NCBI GenBank assembly: GCA_035771165.1
Contig: JAWNZC010000109.1
Span: 1-64,000, forward strand
Direction of reading: 5' to 3'
From: Paragorgia papillata
Lineage: Eukaryota > Cnidaria > Anthozoa > Scleralcyonacea > Coralliidae
DNA length: 64,000 nucleotides
This document shows, one piece after another, positions 32,641-43,227 of the stretch (position 1 is the first letter of the stretch; every line of letters starts with the position of its first letter). A model generated the notes under the pieces. That model did no database searches. It saw nothing but the letters and a program-made list of their open reading frames with translations, and was not told where the DNA came from. The position numbers and the translations under genes are program-made.

Positions 32641-33754
32641 TGAAGATGGACAAGGTTAAAACGCAAATTGTTTACGCTTACTGCATACTGCGATTTTCAG
32701 TTGAGCTTAGAGATTGTAAGTGTTATTGAAAAGTTTTATCGTTTCGCAATTTCACAAGTTCCCACAGGAAAGTTGAATGTTTGAGCATTTTGACCAATAG
32801 AAATTAAGGCGCTGCCCAAACTTTTAAATTTGCCCTTGACAACATCATAAATTGCCCTTAGTAACGTATGCGTTTCAATGTTTAAACTTTTCAATAAAAC
32901 TTTCCGAATCTAACCTTCAGTAGGAAAGAAAGAGTAATTTTCAAGATGGCAGTATTTACACTTGATGGTTAAAACACAAATTGTTTTCGCTTGACATACC
33001 TTCAATAGGAAAGAAATAGTAAACCATATGCAAGTCTTAAACATGCACGTTTCAATAACTAAGAAATTCTAAAATAGGGGCTTTAATTAACGGGCCGATA
33101 AGTCGGTATATTCGTTCTTCTAAGTCCAGCAGTTCACCTAAAGTTAAATGAGTTCATCACCTTCAATATTTTCTGTACTTCGTAAAACATTCGTTGTAAT
33201 AACTTACCAATGTTAACGATTCAATTTTAAATATCGATCCACGACATTACACAATGCGAAATACAACAATTAAAGTCACAACATTCTGCAAACACGAATT
33301 ATCGATTAAGACACAGCGTCATTAATACTCAAATACAAGTCAAGTGGTGTAAATATCAAATAATAAGTTTGATTTAATCACAGATCGAGGTCAAGCAGGT
33401 TCTTATTAGGTTGGAATAAATAATAAAACAAATCAAAATTACTCACCTGGTTTTGTAGCCGTTGTGAAAATACATCTTTTATTTTACGAGCAGGATGGGG
33501 CCTGGTGACCACCAGCATTCCTTTGACAAAATATACGAAAGAACGCACGCCCTTCACTTTTTTAAGCGAAGTTTTGTCTCAACAATTTCCGCGTTAGGAT
33601 TTTGGCCGTCGTTAGTCGTTACATAAGGAACAATATCACAATTATCACCAGGTGAGCGTGATTTTGGTATAGTGTTTTGTCACAAAGTCTTGACGATTGA
33701 TGCAACTTATAGCCATTTGAAACGTCGTGGTTCTGCCGTGTCAATTATTAAAAT
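32641..33754. other. Intergenic sequence
   Basis: Nothing beyond short AT-rich stretches. The segment CAAATTGTTT(T/A)CGCTT recurs at 32666 and 32978, suggesting a diverged local duplication. Confidence 0.45.
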
Positions 33755-33760
33755 GCCGTG

Positions 33761-34945
33761 AGTAGTAACACCCCCAACTCTGGCGGCGGAAGTAATTAGT
33801 ATGCAAATGGCCATCTAACCCTAATCTCATTAGTATTCATTTTATAGCGGCGCGTTACGTCATTAGCGCCAAACCCTAGCTGTTACTCAACCCCCCTGGT
33901 TTTCACTACGTCATACAGACTTATTATTTATGCATCGTCATCGTTAGCTTTCATCCAACCCCTGGTTTTCATACGTCATAACCGATAGCTCTCATTGATT
34001 TCCGAAGTAATGTCATTATCAAAAGGTATTCGACTTATATTCCTTATAAGTAATAGTAATTACCTTTTCATTTATACATTTTACCCTACTGACAGTCAAC
34101 ACTTGTGCGACCAGTAGACGTACAGAGCATGCGTACAGTAAACTTTAACAAAATAGACGTTTTTTACAAGGAATTAAAGAGAAATTGATAGAGACACTTT
34201 ATATTTTTATTATTATTTTTTTATTTTATATTTTAGATGAGGAATCACTTCGAGAAGTCGTGAAAAGAACGATTTTAAGTGTTGAAATATAAAGGCAAAG
34301 CGATTTATTACTTTGAAAGCGTTGCTACGCTTTCTGTTACTAAGTGTGACATTTGCATATTTATCCTCAGTGCACGTGCAGGAGACAAAAGAGAAACTCA
34401 TTAGGGGTCATTAACAGGATTAAGCGCTTGGGCAAGTATAGTCGAGAAGGTCATTAACAGTGTTACCATAGAGAAACCGCGTCGCGTCCTTCATTCGTCT
34501 CAGGCTCCTTTGGGACCCTCTACTCTTACTCAACCCCCCGTGTAATACGTCACAACCGATAGCTCTCCGACTAATTCCCAAAGATCGTCATTATCAAAAG
34601 ATGCTATATATATATATAAAACACAGACATGCGTACATGTAATACAGAATTTAAAATATTTTATTGAGAAATATATCTTTACACAAAAAACTCTTGATTA
34701 TTTAGTGATCTATCGGTAACACTAGCATATGGGCATACAGTACATCTTATAATCCGAAGGCATGGATCACGAGCCTTGAATTCTGTACCACAAACATTAC
34801 ATATCAGACTTCGATTAACGCATTTGTTAAAATATTTCCACAAACACTTAGGACACTCAATTACATGTGTAAAATTAACAGGATTCTGACAACGTTCGCA
34901 ATCAACAGGTTCGTCAATTATATCTCTTTTTTTCTCATAAAACTA
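33761..34945 (-). repeat. Left arm of element B, including truncated gene copies
   Basis: The reverse complement of the right part. From 34917 outward it copies 35770 onward, the last about 80 codons of the 224-codon gene plus 3' flank. At 34917-34945 it instead copies 35187-35214 of the first gene, joined directly. So this arm descends from an inverted full copy that lost the segment between 35214 and 35770. Confidence 0.85.
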
Positions 34946-34970
34946 CTTAGACACTGACTGTCAAATAGAG

Positions 34971-35288
34971 ATGTTGATCAAAAAGCACAAACCGTTTCTT
35001 GAACTTTTATGTACACGTGAACCTATTCAACAACGAGCTCTGTTGGAGACTGCTAGCCCTGAGCAAATTAGATGCATTTGTGATTGTATGTTGAACGTTT
35101 CGTCAATGCAATATCAATTATCACCTGCTTTGCTTGAAGACGTTAGGCCTTATAGCGACGACATATCAACTTTGGCTAGTCCCCGAAGTAGTTTTATGAG
35201 AAAAAAAGAGATACTGGTTAAAAAAGGTGAAGGATTTCTTGATATCCTACTTGGTCCAGTTTTAGAAGGACTCGCAGAACTAAAATAA
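34971..35288 (+). CDS. Small basic protein with hydrophobic C-terminus (105 aa)
   Basis: The start MLIKKHKPFLELL is followed by helical sequence with CICDCMLNV (about residues 35-43). A basic segment follows (RKKEILVKKG, about 76-85), and then GFLDILLGPVLEGL (about 87-100), an amphipathic/hydrophobic tail. The layout (KHKPFL start, C-x-C-x2-LNV middle, KKGxGFLxxLLGPVL tail) matches, as I recall it, a short protein that recurs next to Polinton- and adintovirus-like genes in aquatic animals, possibly a minor virion or membrane-active protein. The function is inference. ACACTGACTGTCAA just upstream resembles the motif before the ATPase gene of element A. Confidence 0.6.
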   Translation: MLIKKHKPFLELLCTREPIQQRALLETASPEQIRCICDCMLNVSSMQYQLSPALLEDVRPYSDDISTLASPRSSFMRKKEILVKKGEGFLDILLGPVLEGLAELK

Positions 35289-35333
35289 AAAGAACGATAT
35301 TTTTTAAAGACCATCATTTGAACCCTGAACACT

Positions 35334-36008
35334 ATGGGAGAAAGGTTACATGACGATTTTCGTGTTAAAGAAATACTGTCACACTTTGACTACGCAGTCG
35401 ATGAAGCGAAAGCGTCCTCTTTGCTGAATAGTTTACTCGCATCCTATGTCAACTTAACATGGAATCCCAAAGGAGAAATTGTGTATCAAGGAAGAACTAT
35501 ACCAAACACAAAAATAGCCGAATTGGTAGAATACTGTGTATCACCTTACTTCTCAGGAGTTCCCGAACCAGCTGGTCTAAACGTACTTGTAAAAGGACCC
35601 GCCGACATTAACATTACCAAAAACCTTATCGAAAATGTTCGAGTGCTAATAATGTTGGCGCAGGCAGAAGAAGAAACAGAATCAGAGAGCGAAAACGAAG
35701 AAACTTCCTCCGAAGAAGATTCAGAAAACGATAAGGATTACACCGAAATAGAATCAGAAAATTCTATAATTGACGAACCTGTTGATTGCGAACGTTGTCA
35801 GAATCCTGTTAATTTTACACATGTAATTGAGTGTCCTAAGTGTTTGTGGAAATATTTTAACAAATGCGTTAATCGAAATCTGATATGTAATGTTTGTGGT
35901 ACAGAATTCAAGGCTCATGATCCATGCCTTCGGATTATAAGATGTACTGTATGCCCATATGCTAGTGTTACCGATAGATCACTAAATAATCAAGAGTTTT
36001 TTGTGTAA
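35334..36008 (+). CDS. Hypothetical protein with C-terminal zinc-binding domain (224 aa)
   Basis: It begins 45 bp after the previous gene on the same strand. The N-terminal domain (about residues 1-105) includes LTWNPKGEIVYQGRTIP and NTKIAELVEYC. A strongly acidic linker (about 113-148: EEETESESENEE...) follows. The C-terminal region has three CxxC pairs and further single Cys (CERC, CPKC, CNVC, CTVC), a likely double zinc ribbon. The last about 80 codons are duplicated, inverted, in the left arm. The poly-acidic linker suits binding to a basic protein such as a core protein. The family recurs, as far as I recall, in Polinton-like clusters, but its role is unknown to me. Confidence 0.65.
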   Translation: MGERLHDDFRVKEILSHFDYAVDEAKASSLLNSLLASYVNLTWNPKGEIVYQGRTIPNTKIAELVEYCVSPYFSGVPEPAGLNVLVKGPADINITKNLIENVRVLIMLAQAEEETESESENEETSSEEDSENDKDYTEIESENSIIDEPVDCERCQNPVNFTHVIECPKCLWKYFNKCVNRNLICNVCGTEFKAHDPCLRIIRCTVCPYASVTDRSLNNQEFFV

Positions 36009-37605
36009 AGATATATTTCTCAATAAAATATTTTAAATTCTGTATTACATGTACGCATGTCTGTGTTTTATATATATATAGCATCTTTTGATAATGACGA
36101 TCTTTGGGAATTAGTCGGAGAGCTATCGGTTGTGACGTATTACACGGGGGGTTGAGTAAGAGTAGAGGGTCCCAAAGGAGCCTGAGACGAATGAAGGACG
36201 CGACGCGGTTTCTCTATGGTAACACTGTTAATGACCTTCTCGACTATACTTGCCCAAGCGCTTAATCCTGTTAATGACCCCTAATGAGTTTCTCTTTTGT
36301 CTCCTGCACGTGCACTGAGGATAAATATGCAAATGTCACACTTAGTAACAGAAAGCGTAGCAACGCTTTCAAAGTAATAAATCGCTTTGCCTTTATATTT
36401 CAACACTTAAAATCGTTCTTTTCAGGACTTCTCGAAGTGATTCCTCATCTAAAATATAAAATAAAAAAATAATAATAAAAATATAAAGTGTCTCTATCAA
36501 TTTCTCTTTAATTCCTTGTAAAAAACGTCTATTTTGTTAAAGTTTACTGTACGCATGCTCTGTACGTCTACTGGTCCCACAAGTGTTGACTGTCAGTAGG
36601 GTAAAATGTATAAATGAAAAGGTAATTACTATTACTTATAAGGAATATAAGTCGAATACCTTTTGATATACAATACAAAGGAGCCTGAGACGAATGAAGG
36701 ACGCGACGCGGTTTCTCTATGGTAACACTGTTAATGACCTTCTCGACTATACTTGCCCAAGCGCTTAATCCTGTTAATGACCCCTAATGAGTTTCTCTTT
36801 TGTCTCCTGCGCGTGCACTGAGGATAAATATGCAAATATCACTTAGTAACAGAAAGCGTAGCAACGCTTTCAAAGTAATAAATCGCTTTGCCTTTATATT
36901 TCAACACTTAAAATCGTTCTTTTCACGACTTCTCGAAGTGATTCCTCATCTAAAATATATCTTAAATTCTTCTTACGATATCTTGACTTGCTTTATAAAC
37001 GAGGGTTTTGTTAGCAATGATTCTAGGATTACTTACTCTGTTTGAATATTTAGGTTCTAACCTTAATATAATATTCATGATATGTTATTAAGTAGAACTA
37101 CCTCAAGTTATCTCTGGCCAATTCAGACATTTAGATTGCCGCAAACTCTCTCTCTTCCTCCGCATGAGGTTTCAGATAAAAAATATAAAGTGTCTATCAA
37201 TTTCTCTTTAATTCCTTGTAAAAAACGTCTATTTTGTTAAAGTTTACTGTACGCATGCTCTGTACGTCTACTGGTCCCACAAGTGTTGACTGTCAGTAGG
37301 GTAAAATGTATAAATGAAAAGGTAATTACTATTACTTATAAGGAATATAAGTCGAATACCTTTTGATAATGACATTACTTCGGAAATCAATCGGAGAGCT
37401 ATCGGTTATGACGTAGTGAAAACCAGGGGTTTGGATGAAAGCTAACGATGACGATGCATAAATAATAAGTCTGTATGACGTAGTGAAATCCAGGGGGGTT
37501 GAGTAACAGGTAGGGTTTGGCGCTAATGACGTAACGCGCTGCTATAAAATGAATACTAATGAGATTAGGGTTAGATGGCCGTTTGCAGAGGGGGGTATTA
37601 CTACT
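36009..37605 (+). repeat. Right terminal repeat of element B with internal duplication
   Basis: Homologous to 10560-11766. A block of about 690 bp (GGAGCCTGAGACGAATGAAGGACGCGACGCGG...TATAAGTCGAATACCTTTTGATA) occurs at 36175-36670 and again at 36676-37371. The first copy lacks about 190 bp after TTCCTCATCTAAAATATA. The join TTTTGATATACAATACAAAGGAGCC at 36662 marks the duplication boundary. Confidence 0.82.
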
Positions 37606-37611
37606 GCCGTG

Positions 37612-37844
37612 GCCGGGAGTGCCAGAAACTGCCCGGCCTGATGTTTGTTGTATAAATAGAAAACATTTTCCGTGTTTCCAAAGAGTTATAGGAACAGAAG
37701 GGGGAGTTTGGGAGAACGAGAAATTAGAGAGGTAAATGGCGTTTGGACACTGTTTCGAAACTTCCCAAACCTGATGTTTTATATATTGATACTGCATGCC
37801 CGGCAGCCTGGCATGATGTCTGTCATGATATATATGTATCCTAT
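37612..37844. other. Unique flank before the ribozyme array
   Basis: CCCGGCCTGATG and CCCGGCAGCCTGG are short GC-rich islands. No ORF or structured element can be supported. It could be the diverged 5' end of the array. Confidence 0.4.
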
Positions 37845-37984
37845 ATGTGGATGTTTGAGCACTCTGGGCCCATGCGCACTTCACGCTATCTGAATGTACT
37901 TCACCGATGCTGTCCCACATGCGGTTGTCACCGACGATCGCATGTGTATAAGTAATTGATGAAATTCATTCAGATTGTTTCAAG

Positions 37985-38027
37985 CTACACTGATGAGCTG
38001 TAGTACAGCGAAACACCGTGTCTGTAG
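37985..38027 (+). ncRNA. Type I hammerhead ribozyme, copy 1
   Basis: Core CTGATGA...GAAA is intact. Stem I is CTACA (37985-37989) with TGTAG (38023-38027). Stem II is GCTGT-AGT-ACAGC, 5 perfect pairs. Stem III is the minimal ACA/TGT with a 3-nt loop. The cleavage triplet GTC ends at 38022. Such short stem III forms usually act best as dimers, which the tandem array provides. Confidence 0.88.
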
Positions 38028-38261
38028 ATTGAACTATGTACGCTCCTTCACTTCGGTGTTGTTGAGCACTCTGTGAAGTTGCTGTGGGTACCTATTAGCG
38101 ATAATGCAACGCTCACTACCCTTGTGGATGTTTGAGCACTCTGGGCCCATGCGCACTTCACGCTATCTGAATGTACTTCACCGATGCTGTCCCACATGCG
38201 GTTGTCACCGACGATCGCATGTGTATAAGTAATTGATGAAATTCATTCAGATTGTTCCAAG

Positions 38262-38304
38262 CTACACTGATGAGCTGTAGTACAGCGAAACACCGTGTCT
38301 GTAG
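38262..38304 (+). ncRNA. Type I hammerhead ribozyme, copy 2
   Basis: Identical core and stems to copy 1. GTC ends at 38299. Confidence 0.88.
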
Positions 38305-38538
38305 ATTGAACTATGTACGCTCCTTCACTTCGGTGTTGTTGGGCACTCTGTGAAGTTGCTGTGGGTACCTATTAGCGATAATGCAACGCTCACTACCCTT
38401 GTGGATGTTTGAGCACTCTGGGCCCATGCGCACTTCACGCTATCTGAATGTACTTCACCGATGCTGTCCCACATGCGGTTGTCACCGACGATCGCATGTG
38501 TGTAATTAATTGATGAAATTCATTCAGATTGTTCCAAC

Positions 38539-38581
38539 CTACACTGATGAGCTGTAGTACAGCGAAACACGGTGTCTGTAG
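38539..38581 (+). ncRNA. Type I hammerhead ribozyme, copy 3
   Basis: The same core, with the stem III loop changed from CCG to CGG, a change that leaves all pairs intact. GTC ends at 38576. Confidence 0.87.
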
Positions 38582-38815
38582 ATTGAACTATGTACGCTCC
38601 TTCACTTCGGTGTTGTTGAGCACTCTGTGAAGTTGCTGTGGGTACCTATTAGCGATAATGCAACGCTCACTACCCTTGTGGATGTTTGAGCACTCTGGGC
38701 CGATGCGCACTTCACGCTATCTGAGTGTACTTCACCGATGCTGTTCCACATGCGGTTGTCACCGACGATCGCATGTGTGTAAGTAATTGATGAAATTCAT
38801 TCAGATTGTTCCAAC

Positions 38816-38858
38816 CTACACTGATGAGCTGTAGTACAGCGAAACACCGTGTCTGTAG
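38816..38858 (+). ncRNA. Type I hammerhead ribozyme, copy 4
   Basis: An intact core. GTC ends at 38853, and 8-13 bp later the unit is cut off by a TA tract. Confidence 0.87.
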
Positions 38859-38866
38859 ATTGAACT

Positions 38867-38890
38867 ATGTATATATATATATATATATTC
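38867..38890. repeat. (TA)n microsatellite
   Basis: A TA run linking the retrozyme array to the hairpin repeat flank TTCAAACAAACAAAGTG. Confidence 0.85.
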
Positions 38891-38949
38891 AAACAAACAA
38901 AGTGTTGTTTGCGAAATGTAAAAAATTGCTCAATACCGTAAAGATAGAG

Positions 38950-39058
38950 CGAATAAGTGGGCTTACGTCAAATGTTGATGGTCGCTACTGTCAGTTTCAG
39001 GCTGGGCGATCTTCAGGCGGCTCTGAAGATCGCCCAGCGTGAAACTGACAGCAGCGAC
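38950..39058. repeat. Hairpin repeat, copy 2, left part
   Basis: The same sequence as 24959-25100 (AATGTTGATGGTCGCTACTG, GCGGCT loop), interrupted in the second arm at GCGAC by the BEL/Pao element. The arm resumes at 48144 (CAATCAACATTTGAGG). The outer flank matches 25100-25160 inverted. Confidence 0.88.
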
Positions 39059-39326
39059 TGTTCTGATCCTTCGGGACAGGTGGCCCTTCTCCAGCAGTAT
39101 AACCAGCGATAAATGAAACAAAGGGTTTAATTCGATTTATTGAAGTGGTAAAAAGAGGTGCTGACTTAAGTCTAGCAAAGAGTGAACAGCAGAATGAAAT
39201 TGACAAGAAAAAGTACCCCCCTGGCTGAATTAAAGAACCAATGAAATCCGCCAAATTAACAAAACGGCGGGAACAAAAAAAAAGGCCAATTTAGACCTTA
39301 CTAAGTAAGGCCACGAGGCCAGAACA
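39059..39326 (-). repeat. BEL/Pao 3' LTR
   Basis: 268 bp, with TG...CA ends. Because genes lie on -, this is the 3' LTR. Confidence 0.92.
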
Positions 39327-39389
39327 CTCCTCGCCTGGTATGAAAATACCACTCTTGTAATGTACTGAGTAATATATTCAACAGTCAGC

Positions 39390-40560
39390 TAAGTTCGTCT
39401 ACTGTCTTAAGCAAAATAACTTCTGTGACTGGTCTGATGTATGTATGCTTCGTCCCGTCTTTCGCAGTCACCAACTCCACCTTTCGAACTTTTTTGTGTT
39501 CGCTTAGGTAGGCTTTGGTAACCCGAGCAAGAAGGCCACTCGTTTCTTGCCACTTCTTTACGACGAAGTAGAACCAGGTCACCCTCTTTTAGATTTGGCA
39601 ATTCAATCTCCCATTTTCTTCTTGGCTGAAGCATGGGTAGAAACTCTTTCCTCCATCGGGACCAAAAGAGGTTGGCTAGGTATTGAACTTGTCGCCATTG
39701 TTTGGCGTGTAGATCTGTTTGACTGAATACCCCTGGCGTTGTGTTAAGTGTTGCTGATTTCTGGGTTAGTAGGGTGGATGGAGTAAGGATTTCCGGCATA
39801 GATGGATCGTTGGAAACTGGCACCAGAGGTCTGTTGTTGACTATGGCTGTGACTTCCGCCATGAGAGTGGAAAGGACCTCGTGGGTAAGTTGTCTGTGTC
39901 CAAGATCCGTGAGCATTGAGTCTAATATCTTCCTTGAGATTCCAATCATTTGCTCCCATACCCCGCCTGCGTGAGATGCGTGTGGAGGGTTGAAAATCCA
40001 TTCACTGCCTTCGTTATTGAGGTAGGGTTCGATGTCCTTTGTGTTCATCTCTTTGAGAGCCGCGGCTAGTTCATTGCGTCCCCCTACAAAGTTTGTCCCA
40101 CAGTCGGAACGAAGTTGTGCAACTGATCCCCTTATCACCAGGAATCTGCGTAAAGCGCTAATGAAGCTTGAGGTGTCTAAGGACTCGATTAGCTCAATGT
40201 GGATTGCTCTGATAGTCAAGCAGGTGAAGATTACTGCCCAGCGTTTATTGCAAGCAGCCCTTCCTCTGGTGCGTCGAGTCATTACTTGCCACGGCCCAAA
40301 AACGTCAAGGCCAACGTAGGTGAACGGCGGAACTGGAGTAAGGCATTGAGCTGGAAGGTCGGCCATCTTTTGGTGTTGCGCCTTTCCCCTCAGCTTCTTG
40401 CATTTTAAACATCGGTGGATGACTTTGCTCACGCGCCGTTTACCTCCAACTATCCGGTAGCCTTTTGCTCTCACTATACCGTGCGTGAAGTGACACCCTT
40501 GATGCTTGACTTCGTTGTGGAGATGCTCAACGACGAGGGTCGTGACATGATGTCATCCTG
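39390..40560 (-). pseudogene. BEL/Pao integrase and C-terminal domain
   Basis: The zinc-binding end (CLKCKKL) is followed by the catalytic core with D (GLDVFGPW), D (RSDCGTNFVG) and E (GGVWEQM) in family order. A C-terminal tail (WEIELPNLKEGDLVLLRRKE) corresponds to the DUF5641-type domain. The long frame 39407-40474 is open, but the tail shifts frame near 39570 and the upstream join to RNase H is broken near 40560. The enzyme inserts the cDNA. Confidence 0.88.
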
Positions 40561-40732
40561 GTAGAATCAGTGGGTGACGCTCTTCATTGGTCAGGTTGGC
40601 TCGATCTAGACGTCCACCAACGCGCAATAAACCCTCTATATCAATGATCGGGCTTAGTTTTGAAATGCCGCTTGTTCTTGCTAATTTCTTTTCATTCTTG
40701 ATACGTTCAATGTCCTCACCGAATGCCTTGTG

Positions 40733-41990
40733 TTATAGATTTGTAATTATCACCGTCTCTGCTTGCTTTCGCGTATTGACAACACTGGGAACGGCTGTTT
40801 CTGCAGTCGGATTTTCTGGAGTCTGAAGGTTAGAATCGTTGAGAAGTGTAGCCCGATGGTGTGATTGTGCAAACATGATCAGCCGAGATACTGCCTTTAC
40901 CAGATTTTTCCACTGCGAAAATCTCGAAAAACGACTTGACCCAAGGAACCTCTTTGTTTGTACCGTTGTGCTTAGTATCTTAATCTCCAAGCGAACTTCG
41001 GGTCATCTGTAGACGTTTCCACGGTTGCCGAGTCTACTTGCATATCCGTCGTTGGGTTTTGGTCGTAGAGGAACTTTGGACCGGTGAGCCACCTCGAGCT
41101 TCCGAGATCGCTAGCTTTCACCGAACGAGTGGCCACATCAGCGGGGTTGAGATGCGTTGGTACGTAGCGCCATTGCTCTGCAGAAGAAGACTTTCTGATT
41201 CGTTCCACTCGATTGGTCACGTAAACGTAGAATCGTCTAGTTTCGTTAGTGACGTACCCCAATACTACTTTGCTGTCCGAATAGTACGTAATTGAGTCTG
41301 GTGATCTCCACTCCGAGCACGGCAGCGCACAACTCCAGGCGAGGGATAGTGGTAGCGTGGGATGGGAGCAGTTTGGCTTTTCCAAGAACAAATGACACTT
41401 CGACTTGACCGTTGGGCTGGACGGTTTTCAGATAGGAAACTGCTGCGATGCCTTGCACTGATGCATCACAAAAGGTGTGGAGCTCGGTGCGTCTTGCTTG
41501 TTCAAGCGATGCCGTGGCGTAAGCACGAGGAATCTTGAGATGTTGTAGGTCAGAAAGTGATTCGCACCACGCTTGCCAGGCTGGTTTATACTCCTGAGGC
41601 AGCGGCTTGTCCCATTCTTCAAACTGGCGATCTTTTACATGAGTTGACATAGATCTAAGAAGAATCTTTCCCCGGATTACTACTGGTGCGGCAATTCCTA
41701 ACGGGTCGTACAGGCTATTAATCACCGACAAAACACCACGTCTTGTAAATGTTTGTCTCCAAGGGTCACTCTGAAGGTAAACGTGTCCGTTTCTAAATCC
41801 CAGCATACACCCAATGACCGTTGAATTGGAGTGGTGTTTTGGTTCATGTCGAGGTAGCGAAGGCCAGAAGCTCGATCTTCACTTGGAAGTGCTTGGGTTA
41901 CTTTGGGGTCGTTGGATGCGATTTTATGAAGACGTAGGTGAGCGGTGGCTAGCATAGCTTGAGTACGTCGTAGTAAATCAATGGCTTGCT
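40733..41990 (-). pseudogene. BEL/Pao RNase H-type region
   Basis: Frames 41722-41955, 41246-41806, 40972-41391 and 40733-40990 form one broken reading. It includes SVINSLYDPLGIAAPVV and HTFCDASVQGIAAVSY (D of the RNase H fold). Then come LPSHATTIPRLELCAAVLG, TYYSDSKVVLGYV (second D) and WRYVPTHLNPADVATR. These are standard Pao pol blocks (Peptidase_A17/RNase H-like). At least three frame changes make it non-functional. Confidence 0.85.
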
Positions 41991-42860
41991 CGCTTTCAGG
42001 CGTGGATTTTAGCCCATCGTCTACGTAGAAGTTTTTGACTACGAATTCCTTGGCATCGGATCCAAATTCGGTTTCTCCTACTAGTGCTGTCTTCCTGAGA
42101 CCAAATGTTGCAACTGCTGGCGATGACGTATTTCCAAAGAGGTGACCTTCATTCTGTACTCCACTACCTCTCCGTCAGGATTGTTGTCCTTGTACCACAG
42201 AAAGCGTAGAAAATCCCTGTGATCTTCCTTGACGATGAATGAGTAGAACATCTGCTCGATGTCGACCATAAACGCTGTGGAATTCTGGCGGAAGCGTAGT
42301 AGAACACCCAGTAGACTGTTTGTAAAGTCGGGACCAGAGAGGAGTAGTTTATTTAAAGATACTCCGTCAGTTTCTGCAGCAGAGTCGAAGACTACCCGGA
42401 TCTTCTCAGGCTTCTGAGGGTGGTAGACACCAAAGTGTGGAAGGTACCAACATGGCTTAGCCGAGACACAATCTTTGGGTGGTACAAGTTCCGCATGTTC
42501 GTTGTCAAAAATCTTTTGCATGAAATCGAAGTAATGTTGTTTCGATCCAGCGTTCTGCGCGTAGACTTGAGACGTTTGTATGCTTCTTCGCGATTAATTG
42601 GTAGTTCCGTCACGTCGTGGCGAAATGGAAGTGGAGCAACCCAGTTGCCAGCGCTATTCTTTACCATGTTTCGTTCCATAATATCGACGAATCTTCTATC
42701 TTACATGGACAATCCTGGTTTGTTATCGTTTTTGGTGCGCACGAAGACGTTGTCAGCTAGTCCATCTTGGAACTTTCCTTGCACGAATGTGGCTGCTTGG
42801 AGCGCCTTTGATATGCCTCGACACGGCCACGTTGATCTGCGTCCTTCTCAATTCAGCCAC
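41991..42860 (-). pseudogene. BEL/Pao reverse transcriptase
   Basis: On -: FVQGKFQDGLADNVFVRTK and NDNKPGLS (about 42700-42800), a stop, then WVAPLPFR. Next are CWYLPHFGVYHP and FDSAA, then motif A FMVDIEQMFYSF and LRFLWYKD. The catalytic YVDD is at 42016-42027. The domain order is complete, with small shifts near 42110 and 42500. The N-terminal edge was cut away by the nested insertion. Confidence 0.87.
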
Positions 42861-43227
42861 TGGCTGCAAGTAAGGATGATTAGCCCGCAGTCCTTTATCC
42901 TTTATGTGGAAAGGTCTATTAATAAAATAAGTACTGCTCTCAACCAATCAGAATGTAGTAATTTTGTCATGCATATAATAAGTAATGTAATTAAAGCTGC
43001 CGACGTGGTTGTATCCAGGGAGTTATTTGTCACTGACTAGTGTGCCTAAATTATATCTTGCCAAGAATTAATGTATATAGGTGTCTTAACCTTAGTACAT
43101 TGTATGTACCATTTCATGGAAATTGAGAGTGACTATTCAACTAATGTTTCATTGCATTAGTTTACCATGATGGTACTTTAATTTGCTTGTTTACACTTTT
43201 GAGCCTAATTGCTATTTCTTTGTATAG

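Larger units (their letters stand above)
33761..37605. mobile_element. Polinton-like element B, 3.85 kb
   Basis: The perfect 6-bp duplication GCCGTG is at 33755-33760 and 37606-37611. The ends are AGTAGTAACACCCCC on the left and the complement of AGTAGTAATACCCCC on the right. The inverted repeats are more than 1 kb long and of the same family as those of element A. The body holds two intact genes on +, 34971-35288 and 35334-36008. Size and gene content show a non-autonomous derivative that would need polymerase and integrase from elsewhere. Confidence 0.82.
37845..38866 (+). mobile_element. Retrozyme-like array: tandem 277-bp units with hammerhead ribozymes
   Basis: Four hammerheads have predicted cleavage sites after 38022, 38299, 38576 and 38853, spacing exactly 277, 277 and 277. 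That gives three complete monomers and partial ends. Units differ by few substitutions (TATAAG/TGTAAG, CACCGTG/CACGGTG, GGGCCC/GGGCCG). Tandem units of this size with one type I hammerhead per unit are the signature of metazoan retrozymes, which are transcribed, self-cleave to monomers and circularise. The array runs into a (TA)n tract on the right. Confidence 0.88.

Noticed and set aside
37399..37920. 173-codon ORF on -
   Set aside because: It crosses the end of element B and its target duplication into unrelated DNA, and has no domain.
39741..43040. + strand ORFs across the BEL/Pao pol
   Set aside because: They are shadows of the - strand integrase, RNase H and RT readings.
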